64,000 bases of DNA from NCBI GenBank assembly GCA_020740775.1, contig JAHEWK010000006.1, positions 1,054,001 to 1,118,000 of the forward strand, given 5' to 3'. The stretch comes from Ilyonectria destructans (Eukaryota; Ascomycota; Sordariomycetes; Hypocreales; Nectriaceae). Below, piece by piece: positions 9,364 to 19,834 of this stretch (within the stretch, counting starts at the first letter, position 1; every line of letters starts with the position of its first letter). The notes beneath the pieces are model-generated. The model saw only the letters and a list, made by a program, of their open reading frames with translations, did no database searches and was not told the origin of the DNA. The translations under genes and the position numbers were made by a program.

Positions 9364-12279
9364 ATGGTTTTCTACTACTTCGGGCCGGACCGGTCGTCGT
9401 GGGCCTTTGGCAACGACAGATTCGCCCTGGCGTAAGACTCCACCCTCCCGAGTGCCGTACGCCGTAGAAAGCTGACGCTCCATGACCAGGAATCGCCTGC
9501 CCGAGCCCATCCAGGCCGTTTGGGACCAGCTGGCCGAACCCTTTGAGGACAAGCAAATGGCCGGCACGCGAATCCAATGGATGTCCACATCTCCCGGCGG
9601 AAACTATGCCATCATGACAAAGAACGGCGACTGTGTGTTCCCTCGTTCTCAGTTCCCTCGTTCCCTCGTTCCCAAGTCCAGTCCTCAGTTCCACCCCAGT
9701 TCCCCGCCTGAGAGGGCTGAGTCCCCGCCTCAATCCCCGCCTCGTGTAACCCTGGACTGTCCCTTGTCCCAATTCCTGACTCGCCCCAGTGCTCTCCAAC
9801 TGCGATGACCTGTTAAACACCGTCATCGAGCAGCTCCAGAATGTTTACGGCACTTCCGTCCAGCATGTATGCTTCTCTCCGCTCGGTGGTTGGTTCATCA
9901 AGTATGCCGACGGCACCGCCCAGCTTTCCGGTCGCTTCCCCGATGCCTTCTACGCCATCGCCAACAGTTACATGGATCTGTCCGGCCCTGCCGCCAAGAC
10001 CCGCCAGCCCTCCAAGATTGACACCATCTTCTTCGGCAGTGGAAAATCCGTCGTTGTCAAGGCTGGCACTGTCCTCCACTGGGACGGCATAACCCAGGCA
10101 CTCGCCGACTCGTTCAACAGTCTCGTCCCAAAGGATATCATCGCACTGGGTTTCACGGCTGGGCCCAACACCGTTCTCTGTCCTTGGTCCAATGAATTTT
10201 ACTTCATCGAAGCAATCCCCATACTCTCGGGTGCAACGCAATATCCCTATGAACTACCTACAGCCGAGGTCACGACTGAACTGCTCCAACAACTGACGGC
10301 CAATGTCAGACCCCCAGAACACATGATACCAGCCGTTTCCAGAGCCAAGACTCCTCTCAAGCCACTTTCGCAGCCCCCAACTCCGAGTGTTCCCCCAGCG
10401 AGCGATGTCCCGACCTCTCTCCGTCCTCCACCCGTCCCAGCCAACATGCGAGCCCAGTACGAGAAGCAGTTTGACGTGCAAAGCGCTTACAGGGACCACT
10501 TGCCCGGGGCGGAGGCCGCCCGTATCCTGCTCGACACCGGGCTTGACAGGAAAGTTCTCTCTGACATTTGGGAACTCATCGACGAGGATAGAAATGGCAA
10601 ACTGGACAGAGAAGAATTCGTGCAGGCAATGTGGCAGGTCGATACTCGCCGGACCGGCAAAGACGCTACCATCCGATGGGCCGTGGCCGCACTAACATGC
10701 GATGGCTGTTCAGCAGGGTTGAACATTGGCGAGCATACGTATTTCTGCAGTGTTTGCAATGGCGGCGACTTTGACTTGTGCGTCTCTTGCTATACCGAAC
10801 CGCCCTTCACAAAGAGGTGCAAGCATCCCCTGAGCCCAGTTTCCATTCAACTGCCCAGCAAGGTCTCCGTTCGGCAAATCCCTGGTGGCTACGCCGTATG
10901 CGACGGATGCCAAACACAGCTCACCGACGGCACTGTCGTGTACTGCTGCAACACTTGCAATGGTGGCGACTACGACATTTGCGAGGCATGCTGGAAGGCA
11001 CGCCGAACATGCGGACACCCGTTGTCGCTGAACATATTGAAAGAGGCCAGCAATCCAGCAGAATCAACATCGCCCGTTGCTCGGGAGACCCCCCAGCCTG
11101 CCTCGACTCGTCCGACCTGGGATGCGCCTAGCAGCACGACTGGGCAACAGCCTTCGGAGATTGACAAGCTCAGCAAAAAATTCAACGACTCCTCCCTCAA
11201 GGACTCGCTCCTCGGCTCCATCGTCTCCACGAAGCCGAATGTCAAGTGGGAGGATGTTGCCGGTCTGGAAGCTGCCAAGGCGGAGCTTCAGGAGGCCATC
11301 ATCTTCCCTCTCCGCTTCCCGCAAATGTTCCGGGGAAAGCGACAGGCGAGACGCGCTCTACTTTTGTATGGCCCGCCAGGTACCGGTAAAAGTTATCTCG
11401 CAAAGGCCGTTGCAACTGAGGTCGATCATACGCTCTTTAGCGTAAGTAGCGGCGACGTCATGTCCAAGTGGACGGGTGAGAGCGAAGGGTATGTTACTTG
11501 ACATGGTAACTTGATTACTCGTCCTAACGTATTCATAGATTGATGAGACAGCTCTTTATCCTCGCCAGAGAAAAAAAGCCGTCTATCATCTTCATCGACG
11601 AGATCGACGCCCTGTGCGGAAAGCGAGACAGCGGAGGCGCAAACGCCGAGGACACGGCGCGCATGAAGACCGAGTTCCTCGTCCAGATGGACGGTCTAGG
11701 CAACGACAATGACGGCGTATTTGTGCTCGCTGCGACCAATTTGCCGTGGTCCCTCGACCCTGCCGTCCGCAGACGTTTCCAGAAGCGGATCCACGTCCCG
11801 CTGCCGGACGAACACGCCCGGAGCGAACTCTTCAAGGTCCACTTGGGCGACATGAGCTCCTCGCTAGGAAACACAGAGACTGCTTTCCGCGATCTCGCGT
11901 GGAGGACTCCCGGGTTCTCAGGCAGCGACATCGCCAACCTGGTCCAAGACGCACTGATGATGCCCGTAAAGAAAGTCCACTCCGCGACATACTTCCGAAA
12001 GGTAAGCCCCGCTTCCCATCGATCCGTGCAGAGTACGGTGATGCTCATGACTTGCAGTTCCGCGATCGAGAAGGCGAATGGTACACGCCCTGCAACCCTG
12101 GCGACGGCGGCGCCATCCCGATGAGGTGGAACAAGGTCCCGGCGCGGCAATTGAAGGAGCCAGCCCTGGCGCTTGTGGATCTTTACGATGCGGTCCACAA
12201 GACGAAGCCGTCGGTGGGAGAAGAGGAGGTGCGCAAATGCAGCGAGTGGACACAGCAATACGGGATGGAGGGAGCTTAG
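9364..12279 (+). CDS. EH / ZZ-finger / Vps4-like AAA ATPase
   Basis: Exons 9364-9431, 9490-9632, 9790-11488, 11539-12001 and 12058-12279 encode 864 residues. Residues 1-230 hold repeated GGxY/GGWF-x-DG-like units resembling degenerate beta repeats. An EF-hand/EH module ([13 protein letters not shown] loop) lies at about 295-365. Two ZZ zinc fingers (CDGC...CxxC...GGDFDLC and CDGC...GGDYDIC) lie at about 374-420 and 440-490. The AAA domain starts at WEDVAG (~557), with Walker A GPPGTGKS (~598) and Walker B IIFIDEID (~653). A Vps4 C-terminal helix region ends the protein. No MIT domain is visible. The AAA core belongs to the meiotic/Vps4-katanin clade, so disassembly of a protein complex is likely. 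The EH and ZZ modules suggest calcium or peptide-dependent recruitment. Intron 2 (9633-9789) is low-complexity. Confidence 0.88.
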
Positions 12280-13050
12280 AGCACTGCCATCTATTGGGTC
12301 CTTGGATGACGACCCATCTATTTACCAGACATACGATATCAAATAGAAAATCAACGTCACCTTAGGTTCCTCTTGCCGGCCGTTTCATCCCACTGTCCAG
12401 TTATCAACTGCACCCTCCCCGCGATAGACGAAACGAAACACCAACTCACGTCCCACTTCAACAGCTAACATGCCGTAGCTCCAACACCCAAGCAACGTAA
12501 CATTACCTAAACCAGCCGAATCATCAGATGGATTGCGTCTTTTTACCCGCGCTTGTGTCCAGGGCACATGGAACCTCTCTCCACTTGGGAGGACCCCTCG
12601 TCTCCACCAGCACCCGCAACGTTCGACCGGCCGCGGCACTGCACGACCCACGAGGGTTGATGGATCATGGACCCTGCGGGTGGAGATCGCACACGCGTCA
12701 TGGACGTGGGCCAAGAGTTGTAACATGCAAAAGTCTTCGGTGTGCAGGTTGGTCGTGATTTCTGTCAAAGGTCCACATCGAAACCGCACCTCTCCATGAA
12801 AACGTCCGAGTCCTCGCACCACAAACAACCCCAGACTGTTCCAAAGCGAAAAAAATGCGTCTCCATATGCACCCATCGTGAGATCTCAACGCACAGAGCA
12901 CCAGCTGCCCCAACCCTCCTCTCTGGCCACTCCCCCCTCAGCGCTCATTTCCAGGACCAGGCTTCGTCCCCATACCCACACATGGTCCCAGATACGGCAG
13001 GCAATGCATCTGCATCAAATGGAACGGGCCGATCGAATGGGACGGGATAA
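12280..13050. other. Intergenic region, no gene
   Basis: 3' flank of the AAA ATPase gene. Short overlapping frames at 12385-13050 on both strands lack any recognisable domain. Nothing else is seen before the MITE. Confidence 0.5.
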
Positions 13051-13058
13051 ATAATAAA
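13051..13058. repeat. Left target-site duplication of the MITE
   Basis: ATAATAAA, identical to 13364-13371, directly abuts the left inverted repeat. Confidence 0.75.
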
Positions 13059-13363
13059 GAGTGTTGCTATTCGCACACACGCCTATTGCTATTTGCACAT
13101 GTAACGTCCCTCGCTCAATTCTGCTGATAATTATCTCTCATCGTGATAAAACTGTCTAAGAAATAACATTTGTATAATCATTGGGTTTAGTATCTATTCT
13201 AATTATTTTTATTAGATTTATTAATAAAGATAAGCCCAAGGTTAGCGAACATGCCCTTCCTTTCACAACGCATACTACGTACATTAGTTTGCCAGAGGTT
13301 TGGCTCAAGGGGCTTGTACCTGTGTCCGAATAGCAAGATGCATGTGTGTGAATAGTAATACTC
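13059..13363. mobile_element. 305-bp hAT-like MITE
   Basis: The 41-bp ends, 13059-13099 and the reverse complement of 13323-13363, align without gaps at 33 of 41 positions. The element is flanked by a perfect 8-bp direct repeat, ATAATAAA. The inner part is AT-rich and non-coding. Each end holds the motif TTGCTATTYGCACA or a variant twice (about 13063 and 13084 on the left), like subterminal transposase-binding repeats. An 8-bp target duplication is characteristic of the hAT superfamily. No transposase is present, so it is a non-autonomous miniature element. Five of eight end mismatches are transitions, four of them G/A or C/T in one direction, compatible with age or mild repeat-induced point mutation. 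Confidence 0.75.
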
Positions 13364-13371
13364 ATAATAAA
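13364..13371. repeat. Right target-site duplication of the MITE
   Basis: ATAATAAA, identical to 13051-13058, directly abuts the right inverted repeat. Confidence 0.75.
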
Positions 13372-13788
13372 AACCGTCTGTCTGCCGCAGTATGACATCT
13401 ATAGTACGACCTCCCACCCTAGCCAATCTACCGGTGGACGATGGTTGCGTAGAGGTTGGTCTGAGAGCCTAACTGCCAGTGGAGCCATTCTTCGATAGTA
13501 CAAAGTCATTATCCCATGATTTAGATATGAGAGGGAATTTCAGGCGCGGCCTATCTAAGGGGAAGTGGGCACTGGTATCAGGATTGTTCATGGGCATTCT
13601 TCAGAGGAAACGAACATCAGCAGTCGGGATCAGCGGGACAGTTAGATCAGGTTGTTCAGAACATACTGAATCATTAAGGAGCTATCTTTTTAGCCTGACA
13701 ATACTACAGATACATTAAACTGCTAGGCAAAAGCACACTCTGAGCCATGGGTATCTCTTCCATCATCCACCATTCGTGACAGGCATCA
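13372..13788. other. Intergenic region, no gene
   Basis: 3' flank of the nucleoside transporter gene. No coding potential recognised. Confidence 0.5.
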
Positions 13789-15818
13789 CTAAGCAGAGGG
13801 GGCGAAAGTCGTCAACTGGTCCGTGATGACGAGACCGGCAACACTGGCAGAGGTAAGAGTGGCCAAGACGCCAGACGCAAGGGCAGACAGGGCCAGGCTG
13901 GAGACATCGCCACCACGCGAGGGAGCAAGCTGGCCGAGAATACCAATCTGGATACCCAGAGAACCGATGTTGCCGAAGCCGCAAAGGGCATAGGTGGCAA
14001 TGAGTCGAGAGCGGGGGGAGAGGGTGGTGTAATCACCCTTGGGATCGGTGAGGGCGGCAAAGGCGTTGTACTCGTTCTGCATCCGGTGTTATCGATGTCA
14101 CTCTTTAAAGCGTTGGGGAACGAAGGGGAGGGAGGAGAACTTACGGTGATAATCTTCTCAGCAATGAGCTTGGCGACCTTGAGGATGTCGCCGTTTTCGC
14201 GGGGAACTCCGAGCAAGAAGGCGATAGGGTACAGGATGTAGCCCAGGATGGTCTGCAGGGTCAACTGGGGGCTGTTGATGTCGAGATACTTGCCCCACCA
14301 GGTGAGGAGGCCGTTGATGAGGCCGACAAAGGCGATGATGCAGAGCAGCGAGGCAATGATGGTTCCGGCAATCTTGATTCCCAGCCAGGCACCGTTGGCA
14401 AAGGCGTGCAGGGCGTTCTCAGCCTTGTGCTCGTCATCATCGGGGATGACGACGCGGCCAGCGGTGAGAGTCTCCTCGGTCTCGGGGTATCGCAGCTTGG
14501 AGATGGCGAGGGAGGCGGGGATGGACATGATGCAAGAGGAGACCAGAGCCTCGCGGTCCAGACCGAGACCAATGTAACCGACGAGGACGGAACCGGAAAT
14601 GGTAGCGAAACCACAGGTCATGATCTGGTGAATCTCGGCCTTGGTCATGTGAGGGACGAAGGGACGGACCAGCATGGCGGATTCACCCTGGCCGATGAAG
14701 GGGGTGGCGGCAGCGACGACAGCTTCGGCACCGGAGACTCCGAGAGCCCAGAAGACGAACGTGGCAAACTTGACGATGAACCACTGGAGGAAATTAAGGT
14801 AGTACAGGACCTGGACGATGGAGATGAAGAAGATGATGGCCGGGATGACACCGAAGAAGAACATGCCCTGGTTGGCGGTTTCTGCGTTGGTCAAGAAAGC
14901 AACACCGTCTTTGGCGAAGCCCAAGAGATCGGCGGCGCGGTCGGCAATGAAGCGGAAGATGTCGTAACCGACACCAGTGCGCAGGACAAAGATGCCGATG
15001 ATGTACTGGGCCAGCATGCCGCCAATAACGGTGCGCCAGTTGATCTTGCTGCGATCCCTGCTGGTGGCCCAGAGGAAAGCGATGAAGACCAACATACCAA
15101 AGAGACTGATGGCGCGGTTCTCGCGGGTGTTGTCCTCCTTCTCCTCAGAGACGAAAGAACCAATAAGGATGGCAGCAATGGTGACGGCAGCGCCGGCGGG
15201 AGTTCGCATCTTGGGGGGGATCTTGTCGTAGACGACGACGGCGGAGTGGTGCCAGACCCAGCGAATGGGGTTGGAGACGTGGCGGCTCGAGACATGGAAG
15301 AAGACGAGGCGCAACATGATGCAGAGCCACAGCAGGAAAGGGACGACCCAGTTCTTGTCGTCGCGGTGGAGGACCAGAGAGGCGATCCACCAGCCGGTGA
15401 AGAGCATGCCGACGAACAGATGGATCAAGATGCGGCGGTGACGGTACAGGGGAGCCAGTTTTCCGCCACGGGTGTGCGAGCCATGGTCGTCGGTCGTGGA
15501 GATGATGCCGGGCTCCATCTTCTCGTGGTCGCTGTAGTCGGGGGGAGTGTGGGCGGCGTGAGCGCCGTCAGAGAGCTTGAGCTTCTCGTCGTCCTTCAGG
15601 TCCTTGGCCGACTCAACACCGTGCTTATGGAGATGGCTCTGGAGAGGCACGGCGGTGGGATCGGTGGTGGTTCCGGTGGTGTAGACGGCATCGTCGTGGC
15701 CATCGGCATCAACGCGCGGCGAGTGGTTATGATGCTCGTGGTGATGCTGGTTGGCGGGATCGAGAGCGGGATCCGAGTTACGGCGCAAGCCCTCGGGGGT
15801 GGTGGTAGTGTCTGTCAT
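13789..15818 (-). CDS. Concentrative nucleoside transporter (CNT family)
   Basis: Exons on the minus strand are 15818-14145 and 14076-13789, with a 68-nt intron (gtaagt to tgcag), giving 653 residues. The N-terminal ~120 residues are hydrophilic and His/Asp-rich, probably cytosolic. The rest is polytopic. CNT signatures include the GxxLQxxxG-equivalent region, the gate segment FFFGVIPAIIFFIS, GVSGAEAVVAAATPFIGQGESA, and the C-terminal LCGFGNIGSLGIQIG motif. These match substrate- and sodium/proton-binding segments of CNT proteins. It should import nucleosides at the plasma membrane with a cation gradient. The second exon carries the essential C-terminal transport motif, so the splice is needed for function. 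A 474-codon open frame on the opposite strand is a codon-bias shadow. Confidence 0.92.
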
Positions 15819-18800
15819 GGTGATGATTGACGGTTGAGGTTGAGATGGAGAAGAGGGTTGAATCGGGATGGAGGGAGATCAAGCCAATTGTTCGAGAGAA
15901 GACGGGCACCGTGTTGAAGGCCCAGTCTCTCCTTCTCCGCTGAGATGAAGCTCAGGTCAAACTCAGATCAAGCTCAGATTGTGAGACTTGCGACTGCGGT
16001 TGCTGCTCTCAACAACACCAATCACAACAGGAAGGGACAAGCAAGACAACAACGGTTGCAAGACGGGAAGTCTCAGCTTTTTGACAGCACGAACCCTGAA
16101 GGGTGGGAAGGACAGAAGCGCAAGACGACGACGTGTGAGGAAAGATCGTCTGTGGAGAGGGAGGAGCCTCAGACCTTTTTAAGTCGCAGAGCGGAGGGTT
16201 CAGGGTCGCACGCGCGCGCCCGCGAGACAGACAGCTGCACTGCAACAAAGTCCCCTCAGCTAGGAAATCTCGGTGGGCGCGACCCATTGGGGGACCAGGT
16301 GACGATCCTCTCTGTGAGCAGCTCGCCCCTGTCGTGCAGATAGTCTAGGCGTTGGCCGCTTTGCAGATAGACAGAGAACGAACCGCGGACGGCTGCAGAC
16401 CAGCCAAAAGGACAAGCCCGGGAGGGGCAAAAAGGGCATTGCAGGGAGAGCTCCATCAACCCTTGTCGGCTGCTGCATTGCATCCTTGATCCTGGTCCAT
16501 GGTGTGGGAAACCTTATCAGTCCGGGGGACCCCTCGCGTGTCGTGTCTATCTCGAGGCTCCGGCCCTAGGCTCCATCTCCAAGTTTTTGAGGTTTGTCCA
16601 CACCCACATCGAGACGAGATGCACACGCCCACCACACGCGACAGCAGGACGAGATGGCATTGCATGGCATGGTAGGATACAGTAGAGGGGAACACTCTAG
16701 GCCACCGTCACCCGTTTTGTCTCCCAGTTATCATGTGCCAGTCTGGATCGTCTTGCAGATCGACTGCACCACCACTTCGTCGAGCCCGTCCTGAGCTTCG
16801 CGTTGGATTATGATTCGAGCGTGGGCAGGGGAGTGCGTGTGTGCAACGGCAAAAAGGACACACTCTGATTGGCCCCAGCAACTGATAAGGCAGAGTAGGT
16901 GTGCAAAAAGGTGTGCAAAACAAAGGTGCTGGGCCGAGATGGATCGCCAGAAGTGAATCGGGTGAATCAGAAGAGTTCCCAGGTCAAGTTCAAGTCCAGT
17001 TCAGGCCCAGTCCAAGGTGGAACAACCTCCGCTCCGAGCCCCCGAAAGAACGGTCCCTCGCCACCACCCGGCGCCTTCCTCGGCCACACCAAGCACCACC
17101 AAGCACGGCTCGTTGCCCGTTCTGGAAGGTTGCTGGAACGTTTGGGCCTGTGCTGGAGCCCCCGCCGCCGCCGCAGCGAATCACGCCCTGAAGCGCCCTC
17201 CGGAGGGGATAATCCACAGCGGAGGCTACAGGGGGATAGGGGGCGTGTGCGAACAAAGGCCCTCTGTATCCGTCCCAACGGGGGTCCCGCAGTGGCCAAT
17301 GCACGCTACCCGAGGCTAAGCTGGCTGTTCTATTTGCTCGCTGTAAGCTGCTGCTGGTGTTTGCTGCTGTTCTGCCGCGTTTTAGTGGACGGGGAACGGC
17401 CTTCAGGACCCTTTGAAAGCGGCGTACAGCGCTCGATTTGGGTGGCCTGGCACGATAAGAGTCCCCCCACATCATCTATCGCCCTCACCCTTACATCCTT
17501 TCATCCACAGCACACGCGACAACTTGGCGACCACAGCAAAGTGCAGAGACACACGGCTCTTCCGGGGTCACGATGGAGTACAATTCTAGTTCATCGGGTC
17601 TCGAACGGGAACAACATCCTCTCTTACTGAAAGACCATTCTCTCAACTCAGTGTCTCCCTCCATGTGCTCCTCCTTTGCTCCAAACATCACCACGACACC
17701 ACAACACCACAACCCACCTCAATTCATACCCAATACAACATCTCGCCAACAACCAATAAACTCACCTTATCCTGTGCCGTCCATTCCGACCTCTCGTCTT
17801 CATCCATCACCAACTCCTTCAGCTGCTTCTTCTTTCGGGCACAAACTCCAAACCCCGCCCATACCCCAGTTCCACGATGGTTGCAACCTGCCTACCATGC
17901 CACCGGTGCTCTCCGACAGCTAAAATAATACCTACTTCCTACAGATTGCGCTTCCATCGCCGCCGTCCAGCAAATCCCCGCCTATCAATTGGCCAGCCCG
18001 GCACGCCCTCTCGCCGCCGGCGCCCATGGCTGTCATCCATCCCCCATCTCCATCTTACCCCGGGTCTTTCTTTTTGTCCTTCTTCCCCGTTGGGCGTTAG
18101 GGCATCATCCCCCCGGCCTGTCCGATAGTGAAAATCGTCCTACTGTAGGAACTTTCGAAGGGCGTCCGGCAAGGGACGAAGCGCCCTCCCAAAACGGCCG
18201 CCAATTTCATCAACCGCCATCCCATTTGCTGGACAAACTGGAAGCCAAGACGAGCCAAGACGAGCCCAGACAGCCACCGCCAGCGACGTCCCGGAAATGT
18301 CGCCTCTTCCTGGCACTGTGATCCGCCTTGATCACCTCCAGTTCCCGGAGGTTCGGTAGGCGTCCCATCTCCATCATCGCCTATCGTACATCAACCACCA
18401 GAGCATTGTCCAGAGATACATACTATGTATTCATTCTTCCTTGGCGCTCCGTTTAGAGTCTCGAGCTATCACTTGCTAGTGCCTCGGCATGCGCAATGCA
18501 CATGCCATGGCCAACTCTTCCTCCTCTTCCTCCTTCTCTACCTCTTTTTCTTCTTCCCGTTCTTCCAGTGACACTCACCGTAAGCCACATCTACCCATCT
18601 CAAGCCCTTCCCACCGCCTCAACGCCTCCTCCGCACACTGCCCACGCCACCGATGCAATCGATCCTCACCCACCAGTAAAACAAGCGTCTAGCCAAGACC
18701 TTTAGTCGTCTAGCCAAGAAATTACAGGGATATCATGCATGCCACCTTTACAATGCCACTATCCCCATCGGGTAGGTCAGCAACTGCAGCCTGTAAGGTA

Positions 18801-19834
18801 GTTACCACCAACATGGCATAAGCCTCGCCATCTCGTCTGCTCGTCTCTATAGCCATCTTCCAGGTACATGCTATACCCCGTCTAATTACCCCGTCTCTTC
18901 CCAACCGGATGTTGCCCTCCCTCCCTGTCCTCATCCCCTCCACTATCTTTTCTCATCCCACGCTAGACATGGGGTTTGCAGCCGTTGCAGGCGTCTTCGG
19001 TGTCCATCCTTGTCCATCCTTGTCCATCCTGGTCCGAGATCTTGTCATCTGTCATCATGTGCGATAAGGTCCGCCGCCGCCGCCTATCGTGCTGTCCTTG
19101 GTGTATCTACGTGCTGCATCTAGCTGTATCTACGTGCTGAAGTCTATCTCAAGTCTATCCCGTCAAGCTTGTGCTTGTCCTTGTGCTTGTCCTCGTTTAA
19201 CCTTGTCCCGAAGCTACACAGATACAGAACACGCCCACATCGGCGCTTATCCCACCCCAATTCTCCATCTTCCGGCCTTTCCAGCTCCCAGCTCCCAGCT
19301 TCCAGCTCTCCTCCCATCTCGCCTCACCATGTCCCAACCCGGTCCCCAGTTCTCCAGAGTAACTTGGTCGCAAGTGAGATTGAGCCCTGCAGGATAAGCC
19401 ATATCACACAACCTCCAAGCATGTGAAGACTGTCGTATCTCTGCCACTCTATCTTCAACTCTCTTCGTCGGCCGTTTCCATTCCCTCTCGGCCGGGTCCG
19501 AAACCATGCCTGCTCCGGATCGACATCAGCTCCAGCCCTCCATCCTATTCTGTCCAAGTCACACGCGACACTGCATCTGCTGCCCGCGGGTACTTTCCGC
19601 CAGAGTGTCTCCATGCAACCATTCCATCCCCCGCCAAGCCATGTGCTCCCTCGCAATTCAACTGATTAAGGCATTCCACGGCATATGCCCGAACCTCACA
19701 TCAAGCAAGGAAAACTGCAATTTAGTACACCAGACACGAATATTCACTAATGAACCCTAACTCCAAACCCCAAGCAAGTATGTAGACGCTACACTAATTT
19801 CTGCAGTTCCCAACATCGCTCCCAAGTCCGCACC
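15819..19834. other. 4-kb gene-poor interval
   Basis: Lies upstream of the CNT gene and downstream of the VPS13 3' end. It is rich in CT/CA low-complexity tracts. Open frames such as 16899-17630 and 17573-17923 (plus) show no domain and are not called. It may hold a long CNT leader, a non-coding transcript or an unrecognised multi-exon gene. Confidence 0.4.
19001..19030. repeat. Three perfect 10-bp tandem repeats
   Basis: tgtccatcct is repeated three times without change. A second short direct repeat (tgtatctacgtgctg) occurs twice nearby, at about 19100-19140. Confidence 0.85.

Noticed and set aside
14406..15830. 474-codon plus-strand frame opposite the CNT gene
   Set aside because: Asp/Gly/Glu/Val-rich antisense shadow of a conserved transporter.
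16901..16925. Shared aaaggtgtgcaaaac string with 29769-29784 as a dispersed repeat
   Set aside because: Only about 15 bp match and the flanks are unrelated, so chance is sufficient.
16899..17630. 243-codon plus-strand frame in the 4-kb gap
   Set aside because: No domain, no start or splice context, Ser/Pro/Arg-rich composition typical of chance frames in GC-rich DNA.
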